Below, piece after piece: positions 1-6,400 of a stretch of DNA of 18,725 bases. The notes below the pieces were generated by a model. The model was not told where the DNA came from and ran no database searches. It saw nothing but the letters and a program-made list of their open reading frames with translations. Made by a program: the position numbers and the translations under genes. Position 1 is the first letter of the stretch, and every line of letters starts with the position of its first letter. Source of the stretch: Prevotella sp. UBA4341. GTDB taxonomy: Bacteria; Bacteroidota; Bacteroidia; Bacteroidales; Bacteroidaceae. The DNA lies in assembly GCA_002393705.1 (NCBI GenBank), contig DGTH01000093.1, positions 7,918-26,642 of the forward strand, written 5' to 3'.

Positions 1-1709
1 ATCTGGTCTATGTGGTACTGCCCGTCCTTGACCGATATGTGTACGGCCGTGGTGTCGCCGAAGAGGTTGTGCATGTCGCCGAGAATCTCCTGGTAGGCTC
101 CCACGAGGAACACGCCGAGGTAGTACTTGTCGTTGCGGCGCAGCGAGTGTACGGGCAGGGCGTGCGAGTTATGGCGATTGGTGACAAACTGGGCTATCTT
201 GCCGTCAGAGTCGCAGGTTATGTCCTGTAGCGTGGCGTTGCGCGTGGGACGCTCGTCGAGCCGCTGTATGGGCATGATGGGGAAGAGCTGGTCGATGGCC
301 CACGAGTCGGGCAGGCTCTGGAACAGCGAGAAGTTGCAGAAGTACTTGTCTGCCAGCAGCTTGTCAATGTTCATCAGTTCCTCGGGAATGTGCTTCAGGT
401 TCTTGGCCAGGGCGTGTATTTCGTGGCAGACACTCCAGTACATGGCTTCTACCTCGGCACGTGTCTTCAAATCGACAATGCCGTGCGTAAAGAGGTCGAG
501 CACTTCTTCGCGTATCTGCTCCGCGTCGTGCCAGTCTTCCAGCACGTTGCGTGGCGAGAGGTTGTCCCATATCTCGTAGAGGTCCTTCACCAGCTGGTGT
601 GAGTCTGGGTCGGGTTCGAATTCTTCGGGCATTTCCGGCAGCGAAGCTGTCTCCAGTACGTCAATGACGAGCACCGAGTGGTGGGCGGCCAGTGAGCGAC
701 CGCTCTCGGTGATGAGGTTGGGGTGGGGTATGCCGTTCTTGTTGGCCACCTCGACAAAGGTGTAGATGCAGTCGTTGACATACTCCTGGATAGAGTAGTT
801 GACGGAGCTCTCGCTGCTGGGAGAGCGCGTGCCGTCATAATCGACGCCCAGTCCGCCGCCACAGTCAACGAAATCAACGTTGTAGCCCATTTTGTGCAGT
901 TGCACGTAGAACTGTGAGGCCTCGCGCAGGGCGGTCTGAATGCGGCGTATCTTCGTAATCTGGCTTCCTATGTGGAAGTGGATGAGTCGCAGACAGTCGC
1001 GCATGTCCTTCCGGTCGAGCAGCTCTAAGGCTTCCAGTAGCTCGGCGCTGGTCAGTCCGAACTTCGAGGCGTCACCGCCACTTTCCTCCCACTTGCCGGA
1101 GCCTGAAGAGGCGAGTTTGATGCGGATGCCGATGTTGGGCCTGACGCCGATTTTCTTGGCCTCGCGGGCTATGAGTTCCAGCTCGTTGGGCTTCTCGACG
1201 ACGATGAATATCTGTTTGCCCATCTTCTGGGCCAGCAGGGCCAGTTCGATGTACGACTGGTCCTTATAACCATTGCAGATGATGATGGAGTCACTCTGGC
1301 ATTGCACAGCAATGACGGCATGCAACTCAGGCTTCGAACCGGCCTCTACACCGAGGTTGAACTTGCGGCCGTGCGAGATAATCTCCTCGACGACGGGCTG
1401 CATCTGGTTCACCTTGATGGGATAGACCACGTAGTTCTCACCCTTGTAGTCGTACTCCTCGGCAGCCTTCTTGAAGCAGCTCCACGTCTTCTCAATACGG
1501 TTGTCAAGAATGTCGGGAAAACGCAGTAGCACAGGCGACTGTACGTCGCGCAGCGACAGCTCGTCCATGACGTCACGCAGGTCTATCTCGGTACCGTCCT
1601 TACAGGGCGTGACGAAGACGTTGCCGCGTTCGTTGATGCCAAAATAGCTGGTTCCCCAGCCATTGATGTTGTAGAGCTCCTTAGAGTCTTCAATGGTCCA
1701 TTTCTTCAT
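1..1709 (-). CDS. speA: Biosynthetic arginine decarboxylase, 3'-truncated by window edge
   Basis: Arginine decarboxylase converts arginine to agmatine and CO2 with PLP, the first step of the agmatine route to polyamines. The frame is open for 569 codons from the ATG at 1709 to the window edge; the family is usually about 630 residues, so only the C-terminal tail is missing. Seen in the translation: an N-terminal WTIEDS..LYNINGWG block; the PLP lysine in YPIKVNQ (Lys99); the glycine-rich FVDCGGGLGVDYDG stretch; and near residue 497 the CDSDGK motif, whose Cys-Asp belongs to the second half of the active site. The last visible residues are QYHIDQ. The start codon overlaps the aroK stop as ATGA, so translation is probably coupled to aroK. 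It is the third gene of a topA-aroK-speA operon. Identification is firm. Confidence 0.95.
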   Translation of the reverse strand, partial: MKKWTIEDSKELYNINGWGTSYFGINERGNVFVTPCKDGTEIDLRDVMDELSLRDVQSPVLLRFPDILDNRIEKTWSCFKKAAEEYDYKGENYVVYPIKVNQMQPVVEEIISHGRKFNLGVEAGSKPELHAVIAVQCQSDSIIICNGYKDQSYIELALLAQKMGKQIFIVVEKPNELELIAREAKKIGVRPNIGIRIKLASSGSGKWEESGGDASKFGLTSAELLEALELLDRKDMRDCLRLIHFHIGSQITKIRRIQTALREASQFYVQLHKMGYNVDFVDCGGGLGVDYDGTRSPSSESSVNYSIQEYVNDCIYTFVEVANKNGIPHPNLITESGRSLAAHHSVLVIDVLETASLPEMPEEFEPDPDSHQLVKDLYEIWDNLSPRNVLEDWHDAEQIREEVLDLFTHGIVDLKTRAEVEAMYWSVCHEIHALAKNLKHIPEELMNIDKLLADKYFCNFSLFQSLPDSWAIDQLFPIMPIQRLDERPTRNATLQDITCDSDGKIAQFVTNRHNSHALPVHSLRRNDKYYLGVFLVGAYQEILGDMHNLFGDTTAVHISVKDGQYHIDQ

Positions 1710-2233
1710 AACTGCAAGAGTTGTTTAGCTTGGTTTACTGATATGTTGATTTTCTCGTAAGTATCCATGAGGCTCACGTCAAGCACGTGGCGTGCCTTCT
1801 GGTAGTGAGGCTCGCGCTGTTGGAGCTGCTGACGTATGAAGCTGATGAGCTCTTCAGGCGTCTTGCCCTTCAGCAGGGGCCGTTCGGTCTTGCCCATCAG
1901 CAGGTGGCGGTACAGCACTTCGGCGTCGGCCTTGAGCCAGATGACGTCACCCTGTTGGTTCAGATAGTCCATGTTGTCAAAGAAGCACGGCGTGCCACCG
2001 CCACAGCTCAGCACGATGTCCTCAAACTCTGCCACTTCGTGCAGCATGTTGTACTCTATCTGGCGAAAGCCCTCCTCGCCACGTTCGGCAAAAATCTGTG
2101 CCACCGTCTTCCGGCGACGGTTTTCTATGTACCAGTCCAAGTCGTAGAACTGCATGCCTAAGTCCTTGGCCAGCGCCCGTCCTACGGTGGTCTTGCCCGA
2201 CCCCATGTAGCCTATCAGAATGATTCTACGCAT
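1706..2233 (-). CDS. aroK: Shikimate kinase
   Basis: Shikimate kinase phosphorylates shikimate at the 3-hydroxyl with ATP in the chorismate (aromatic amino acid) pathway; it is a cytosolic monomer. The 175-residue product has the usual family length. The Walker A loop GYMGSGKTTVG is at residues 8-18, the substrate-binding D.D / R..E region follows (DLDWYIENR, then GFRQIEY), the CGGGTPC shikimate-binding glycines lie near residue 77, and the lid arginine is in GKTERPLL. The start is supported by an AGGAG Shine-Dalgarno a few bases upstream that overlaps the topA stop codon. Only 6 bp separate it from topA, and its TGA overlaps the speA ATG. A second shikimate-pathway gene, aroQ, lies in another operon at the right end of the window. 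Confidence 0.96.
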   Translation of the reverse strand: MRRIILIGYMGSGKTTVGRALAKDLGMQFYDLDWYIENRRRKTVAQIFAERGEEGFRQIEYNMLHEVAEFEDIVLSCGGGTPCFFDNMDYLNQQGDVIWLKADAEVLYRHLLMGKTERPLLKGKTPEELISFIRQQLQQREPHYQKARHVLDVSLMDTYEKINISVNQAKQLLQL

Positions 2234-2239
2234 CGCTCC

Positions 2240-4591
2240 TTATTTCTTCACTATTGCCATGCACTCGTCGTAGGTCAAATCAATGGCACGCTCCTGCAGG
2301 GCCTTGGGCAGTCGGTAGTTCTTGCCGTCGTAGGCTATGTAGGGGCCGAAGCGTCCGTTCAGCACTTCGAGCTTGTCGTCTTCTGCAAAGAGTTTCAGGT
2401 GGCGCTTGGCGTCTTGCGTGCGCTTCTCCTTGATGAGCTCAATGGCCTCGTCGAGCGTGATGGTCAGCGGGTCGCTGTCTTTGGGCAGCGAGGCATACTT
2501 GCCGTTGTGCAAGGCGTAGGGACCGAAGCGTCCGGTTCCAATGGTGACGGGTGTGCCTTCGAAGGTGCCTACCTCGCGGGGCAGACGGAAGAGTTCGAGG
2601 GCCTCCTCCAGCGTGATGTTCTCCATGCTCTTGTCCTTGGGTATCTGTGCAAACTGCGGCTTCTGCTTGTCGTCGGCCTGTCCTATCTGTACCACGGGAC
2701 CAAAGCGTCCTATCTTCACAAACATGGGACGCCCGCTCTTGGGGTCTATGCCTAACTGACGCTCGCCCACCTTGTGCTCCTGGCGCACCTTGAGGGTCTT
2801 ATCGACCTCTTTCTCGAAGCCTTTGTAGAAGCCTTCTATCATGTCGTTCCACTGCTCCTTGCCTTCTGCTATGCGGTCGAAGTCTTGTTCCACCTTGGCT
2901 GTGAAGTTGTAGTCCATGATGTTGGGGAAGTACTGCATCAGGAAGTCGTTGACCACGATGCCTACGTCCGAAGGCATCAGCTTGCCCTTCTCTGAGCCGG
3001 CCATCTCCTTGCGCGTCTTCTGCGTCACCTGCTTGCCCTTCAGCGTGTCGATGGTGTATGTACGCTCCTGGCCTTTCTTGTCGCCCTTCTGTACGTACTC
3101 ACGCTGCTGAATGGTCGAAATGGTGGGGGCGTACGTCGAAGGACGGCCAATGCCCAGCTCCTCGAGCTTGTGTACGAGCGATGCCTCAGTGTATCGCTGT
3201 GGACCCTGGCTGAAGCGTTCGGTGGCTACTATCTCGCGGCGCTCTAAGGACTCACCCTCATGCAGCGGTGGCAGCAGGTGGCTGTCCTCGCCTTGAGCGT
3301 CGTCGTCGTCGGTCGATTCTCTATATACCTTCAGGAAACCGTCAAACTTGACGACTTCTCCCTGGGCTATGAAGCTGTCGGGTGTTGGGTGTTGGGTGTC
3401 GGGTGTTGGGTGTTGGGTGTTGGGTGTTGGGTGTTGGGTGTCGGGTGTTATTTTGATGTCAATGGTTGTCTTCTCCAGTTCGGCGTCAGCCATCTGGCAG
3501 GCTATGGTACGCTTCCAGATGAGGTCGTAGAGCCGGCGCTCCTGCGACGTGCCTTCTATCTCCGTGACGTCCATGTAGGTAGGACGTATGGCCTCGTGAG
3601 CCTCCTGGGCTCCCTTGGCGTTGGTGTGGTACTGGCGCGTCTTGCTGTATTCTGCGCCGTAGAGCTGTGTAATGGCCTCCTTGCTGGCACTTAGACACAC
3701 CTTCGACAGGTTGACAGAGTCGGTACGCATGTAGGTGATGCGTCCGCTCTCGTAGAGTCGCTGCGCCACCATCATGGTCTGGCTGACGGTGAAGCCTAAC
3801 TTGCGGGCGGCTTCCTGCTGTAGCGTCGAGGTGGTGAAGGGGGGTGCCGGTGTGCGCTTCAGAGGTTTCTTGACGATGGCGTTCACTGTGAACGTGGCGT
3901 TCTTGCACTCTTCCAGAAATTGTGTCACTTCTTCGTGGGTCTTCAGACGCTTGTCGAGCTGTGCTTTCACTTCGGCCTGCGAACCGTCGGCTTGCGTAAA
4001 GGCAAAGATGGCCGTTACGTTGTAGAACGGCTCACTGCTGAAGGCCTGTATCTCACGCTCTCGCTCCACGATGAGGCGCACAGCCACACTCTGCACGCGA
4101 CCAGCCGAGAGGGCGGGCTTCACCTTGCGCCAGAGTACGGGCGAGAGCTTGAAACCTACCAGGCGGTCCAACACGCGGCGGGCCTGCTGGGCATTTACCA
4201 GGTTCATATCGACATGGCGCGGATGCTCAATGGCCTCCAGAATGGCCGGCTTGGTAATTTCGTGGAACACGATGCGGCTGGTCTTCTCCTCGTCGAGGCC
4301 CAGAACCTCGCAGAGGTGCCACGAAATGGCTTCTCCCTCGCGGTCTTCATCGCTTGCCAGCCAAACCTTCTCGGCTTTCTTGGCGCTTGCCTTCAGGTCC
4401 TTGACCAGTTTTTGCTTCTCTTCGGGTATCTCGTATTCCGGCTCCAACGTGTCGGTGTCAATGCTCATTTCGTGCTTCTTCAAGTCACGGATGTGACCAT
4501 AGCTCGACATGACCTTGAAGTCTTTTCCCAAAAACTTCTCGATGGTCTTCGCCTTGGCAGGCGACTCTACAATAACCAAATTCTTCTGCAT
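2240..4591 (-). CDS. topA: DNA topoisomerase I
   Basis: Type IA topoisomerase that relaxes negative supercoils. I start it at the ATG at 4591 (783 aa, MQKNLVIVESPAKAK), because that is where family homology begins and the -7 promoter box at 4634-4641 overlaps the alternative upstream ATG at 4636. The TOPRIM domain spans about residues 1-115, with acidic residues in SDEDREGE (81-87). The catalytic tyrosine is Tyr287 in ITYMRTDS. The C-terminus carries three GRFGP repeats (TOPRIM_C type) rather than cysteine zinc ribbons, as in other Bacteroidetes enzymes. Oddity: residues about 383-406 are a repetitive insert (DTQHPTP / NTQHPTP) encoded by a heptanucleotide array at 3380-3449, just before the conserved FIAQGEVVKFDGF block. 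It is the first gene of the operon with aroK and speA. Confidence 0.97.
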   Translation of the reverse strand: MQKNLVIVESPAKAKTIEKFLGKDFKVMSSYGHIRDLKKHEMSIDTDTLEPEYEIPEEKQKLVKDLKASAKKAEKVWLASDEDREGEAISWHLCEVLGLDEEKTSRIVFHEITKPAILEAIEHPRHVDMNLVNAQQARRVLDRLVGFKLSPVLWRKVKPALSAGRVQSVAVRLIVEREREIQAFSSEPFYNVTAIFAFTQADGSQAEVKAQLDKRLKTHEEVTQFLEECKNATFTVNAIVKKPLKRTPAPPFTTSTLQQEAARKLGFTVSQTMMVAQRLYESGRITYMRTDSVNLSKVCLSASKEAITQLYGAEYSKTRQYHTNAKGAQEAHEAIRPTYMDVTEIEGTSQERRLYDLIWKRTIACQMADAELEKTTIDIKITPDTQHPTPNTQHPTPDTQHPTPDSFIAQGEVVKFDGFLKVYRESTDDDDAQGEDSHLLPPLHEGESLERREIVATERFSQGPQRYTEASLVHKLEELGIGRPSTYAPTISTIQQREYVQKGDKKGQERTYTIDTLKGKQVTQKTRKEMAGSEKGKLMPSDVGIVVNDFLMQYFPNIMDYNFTAKVEQDFDRIAEGKEQWNDMIEGFYKGFEKEVDKTLKVRQEHKVGERQLGIDPKSGRPMFVKIGRFGPVVQIGQADDKQKPQFAQIPKDKSMENITLEEALELFRLPREVGTFEGTPVTIGTGRFGPYALHNGKYASLPKDSDPLTITLDEAIELIKEKRTQDAKRHLKLFAEDDKLEVLNGRFGPYIAYDGKNYRLPKALQERAIDLTYDECMAIVKK
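3380..3449 (-). repeat. Heptanucleotide tandem array inside topA (10 units)
   Basis: Ten uninterrupted 7-bp units lie head to tail. On the plus strand they read GGGTGTT, with GGGTGTC at units 3 and 9; the coding strand reads AACACCC or GACACCC. Three units (21 bp) encode one seven-residue cycle, DTQHPTP or NTQHPTP. Seven is not a multiple of three, so gain or loss of one unit shifts the topA frame, while three units keep it. The plus strand (topA template strand) has ten GGG runs separated by 4-nt spacers, which fits the classical G-quadruplex pattern. Confidence 0.95.
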
Positions 4592-4633
4592 ATCTTTTTC
4601 CTTTTTTATGCCGTTTAACTTTTTTGTGGGCTG

Positions 4634-4641
4634 CAAAAGTA
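4634..4641 (-). promoter_or_regulatory. topA promoter -7 box
   Basis: The minus strand reads TACTTTTG, an exact match to the Bacteroidetes -7 consensus TAnnTTTG. No good TTTG -33 box is seen 19-21 bp upstream, so this is a half-match. Transcription from here would give a leader of about 38 nt before the ATG at 4591 and would start downstream of the alternative ATG at 4636, which supports the shorter topA start. Confidence 0.6.
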
Positions 4642-4734
4642 GAGAAAAGTTTTGGTTACACCTTATTTATATATAGCATTTTTTGTTTTCTTAACACATC
4701 CGCCGTAAGTTCTTAGAACACAACATCTATGATG

Positions 4735-5529
4735 TTAGGCTTCTGGACGACTGACATGGATGGTCAGCTTTTCAGCATCGAAACGTATGCCGCTACGCTC
4801 GATGAAGTGACTCAATATGCCAGCCTCGGCCAGACGCTGGGGCGTGTCTATGGAAATGACTCCTGCCTCCATCAGCCAGATGCGGTCCGAAAGCTGAAGA
4901 GCCAGTTCTACGTCGTGGGTCGAGAGGAATACCGTCTTCTGCTGCCCATGGGCCAGCCTGCCCAGCAGCTGCATGATTTCTACCTTGCTGGGAAAGTCCA
5001 GAAAGGCCGTCGGCTCATCCAGGAAGATGACTTCCGTCTGCTGTGCCAACGCCTTGGCTATCATTACCTTCTGGCGCTCGCCGTCGCTAAGTGTATGCAC
5101 CAGTCGTGGAGCCAGCGGCTCTATGCCTACCTGTCTGATGGCTTCGCTGACCACTTGCTCGTCGTCTTCGCTGAGTCGGCCCCAGAATCCGGTGTAGGGC
5201 GAACGACCCAGTTCTACGAGTTCTCGTACGGTCATGTTGTGCAAGTCGGGTTTCTCCGTGAGCACCACGCCAATGTGGCGGCTCAGCTCGCGGTCGGTAA
5301 AAGTGCCTATAGGCTTTCGGCCTATAAGAATATCGCCCCCCAGGGGTGGCTGAAAGGCAGAGAGCGTGCGCAGAAGGGTCGATTTTCCTATGCCGTTCTG
5401 ACCTAACAGGCAGGTCAGTTCACCCTGCAGAATGCTGGCAGTAATGTTTTCGGCTACGCGTTTCACGCTACCTTTCGACCGGTAACCTATGGTGAGACGG
5501 TCTAAGCGAATAGAGTCTGTTTGCGTCAT
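4735..5529 (-). CDS. ABC transporter ATPase, iron-siderophore/haem/cobalamin type (FecE/FepC-like)
   Basis: Cytoplasmic ATPase that powers import of iron complexes, haem or cobalamin through a BtuCD-type permease. The product is 264 aa from the ATG at 5529 (MTQTDSIRLDRLTIGY). Walker A is GQNGIGKST (43-51), the ABC signature is LSDGE (147-151), Walker B is VIFLDEP (167-173), and the switch histidine is His205 in STHD. All catalytic motifs look intact. An in-frame ATG at 5592 would add 21 residues, but those are translated from the promoter repeat, so I reject it. No permease or substrate-binding protein lies next to it: upstream is the divergent lemA and downstream is topA. Its partner must be elsewhere. 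Substrate cannot be read from the sequence. Confidence 0.9.
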   Translation of the reverse strand: MTQTDSIRLDRLTIGYRSKGSVKRVAENITASILQGELTCLLGQNGIGKSTLLRTLSAFQPPLGGDILIGRKPIGTFTDRELSRHIGVVLTEKPDLHNMTVRELVELGRSPYTGFWGRLSEDDEQVVSEAIRQVGIEPLAPRLVHTLSDGERQKVMIAKALAQQTEVIFLDEPTAFLDFPSKVEIMQLLGRLAHGQQKTVFLSTHDVELALQLSDRIWLMEAGVISIDTPQRLAEAGILSHFIERSGIRFDAEKLTIHVSRPEA

Positions 5530-5537
5530 AATTGGCA

Positions 5538-5568
5538 CAAAGGTACGAATAAGTGAGCAAAATGCAAA
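5538..5568 (-). promoter_or_regulatory. ABC ATPase promoter P1 (repeat copy 1)
   Basis: The minus strand has TTTG (5568-5565), a 19-bp spacer and TACCTTTG (5545-5538), a full match to the Bacteroidetes TTTG-N19-TAnnTTTG promoter. Only 8 bp separate the -7 box from the ATG at 5529, so a transcript from P1 would have almost no leader. Confidence 0.75.
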
Positions 5569-5620
5569 AGGAAAACTTGTTTTTCTTTTCATTTTCGAAC
5601 GAAAGTACCTTCGATGAAGT

Positions 5621-5651
5621 CAAAGGTACGAATAAGTGAGCAAAATGCAAA
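5621..5651 (-). promoter_or_regulatory. ABC ATPase promoter P2 (repeat copy 2)
   Basis: This is the same TTTG-N19-TACCTTTG promoter as P1, exactly 83 bp further upstream in the second copy of the tandem repeat. It would give a leader of roughly 85-90 nt that includes all of repeat copy 1. Confidence 0.65.
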
Positions 5652-5730
5652 AGGAAAACTTGTTTTTCTTTTCATTTTCGAGCGAAAGTACCTTCGACAA
5701 AGTCAATGGTACGAATAAGTGAAGAGAAAA

Positions 5731-5745
5731 CCAAATATTATTTGG
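5731..5745. promoter_or_regulatory. Perfect palindrome over lemA -33 box, candidate operator
   Basis: CCAAATA and TATTTGG are exact reverse complements around a single central T, giving a 15-bp palindrome. It overlaps the TTTG at 5741-5744 that serves as the -33 box of the lemA promoter. A repressor bound here would block that promoter. No regulator gene lies next to it. Confidence 0.45.
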
Positions 5746-5772
5746 CTTATTCATATTTATTGTTTATCTTTG
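5741..5772 (+). promoter_or_regulatory. lemA-DUF2207 promoter
   Basis: TTTG (5741-5744), a 20-bp spacer and TATCTTTG (5765-5772) match the Bacteroidetes promoter consensus. The -7 box ends 40 bp before the lemA ATG, a normal leader length. Confidence 0.7.
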
Positions 5773-5812
5773 CACCAAAATCATTTACTAACCAATTAAA
5801 ATTACCGAAATT

Positions 5813-6400
5813 ATGGGAACAGCTATTGTATTGATTCTTCTTGTACTCATCGGAGGAATAGTCTTAATCGCCGTTGCGCTGGCGTTTTATTTCGTAAAGA
5901 CACAGCGCGAGCTGGTCAGCATGGATGAGTTCTGCAAGAATGCGTTAGGACAGATTGCCGTGCAGCTGAACAGCCGCTGGGATGCTGTGACGGCTGCCGT
6001 GAAGATGGTGGCCAAGTACGCAAAGCATGAGTCGGAGACCATGATCCAGACCATCAACGCCCGCCGAGTAAGCAATGTGCAGGGGGCCGCTCAGATTAAC
6101 GAGCAGCAGAGTGCCCTGGGCGAGGTGATGGGGCGCCTCATGGCTGTCAGCGAGGCGTACCCCCCGCTGAAGGCCGACGGCCTCTTCATGAAAGCCATGG
6201 ACGACATGAGGGGCTATGAGGAGAACGTTCGTATGAGCCGTATGGTGTATAACGACACGGCCACGAAGATGAACCGCCTGGTGCGCCAGTGGCCCTCGTC
6301 GATGGTGGCCAGCATGTTGCACTTCGCAGAGAAGGAGTACTTGAAGGTGGACGAAGAGAAGAAAACAGCTTATCCTGACATCGATGCCGCATTTAAATAA
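5813..6400 (+). CDS. lemA: LemA family membrane protein
   Basis: LemA proteins are membrane-anchored, extended helical-bundle proteins of unsettled function, widespread in bacteria. The product is 195 aa, close to family size. One N-terminal membrane segment spans about residues 5-27 (LILLVLIGGIVLIAVALAF), followed by a long, mostly helical soluble part with the characteristic NALGQIAVQLNSRWDAV.. stretch in which LemA helices begin, and a C-terminal VYNDTATKMNRLVRQWPSSM block that is the family's best-conserved region. The start at 5813 follows an AT-rich leader and directly precedes the membrane segment. The 3' end overlaps the DUF2207 gene by 17 bp, so the two are surely co-transcribed. LemA and DUF2207 genes occur together in many bacteria, which suggests a joint envelope role (inference). 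Confidence 0.93.
   Translation: MGTAIVLILLVLIGGIVLIAVALAFYFVKTQRELVSMDEFCKNALGQIAVQLNSRWDAVTAAVKMVAKYAKHESETMIQTINARRVSNVQGAAQINEQQSALGEVMGRLMAVSEAYPPLKADGLFMKAMDDMRGYEENVRMSRMVYNDTATKMNRLVRQWPSSMVASMLHFAEKEYLKVDEEKKTAYPDIDAAFK

Larger units (their letters stand above)
5538..5722. repeat. 83-bp tandem duplication carrying promoters, plus partial third copy
   Basis: Copy 1 (5538-5620) and copy 2 (5621-5703) are 83 bp each and identical at 80 of 83 positions by hand comparison. A partial third copy starts at 5704 and matches for about 19 bases with one change in its -7 box (TACCATTG instead of TACCTTTG). Each full copy holds a complete minus-strand promoter and, near its far end, the near-palindrome CGAAAGTACCTTCG (5600-5613 and 5683-5696), which has one mismatched pair. 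The unit ends lie in the intergenic region; no protein-coding role is apparent. Confidence 0.95.

Noticed and set aside
2240..2850. TopA lacking C-terminal zinc-finger cysteines, suspected domain loss
   Set aside because: Three GRFGP-type repeats replace them, which is a known alternative C-terminus in this phylum and not a truncation.
3260..3694. Plus-strand frame with a GCWVLGV repeat peptide
   Set aside because: It is the reverse reading of the topA heptamer array, which is open in every frame. It has no promoter or ribosome site.
4592..4636. Upstream ATG extending topA by 15 residues
   Set aside because: The -7 promoter box overlaps this ATG and family homology begins at the ATG at 4591.
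4709..4736. Two short inverted repeats after the ABC stop (GTTCT-T-AGAAC and AACATC-TAT-GATGTT)
   Set aside because: The stems are short and AT-rich without a T-tract, too weak to call a terminator, and too far from the topA promoter to call an operator with confidence.
5530..5592. Upstream ATG extending the ABC ATPase by 21 residues
   Set aside because: The added residues are translated from the promoter repeat, and the ATPase domain begins normally after the ATG at 5529. A transcript from P2 could still contain it, so it is not fully excluded.
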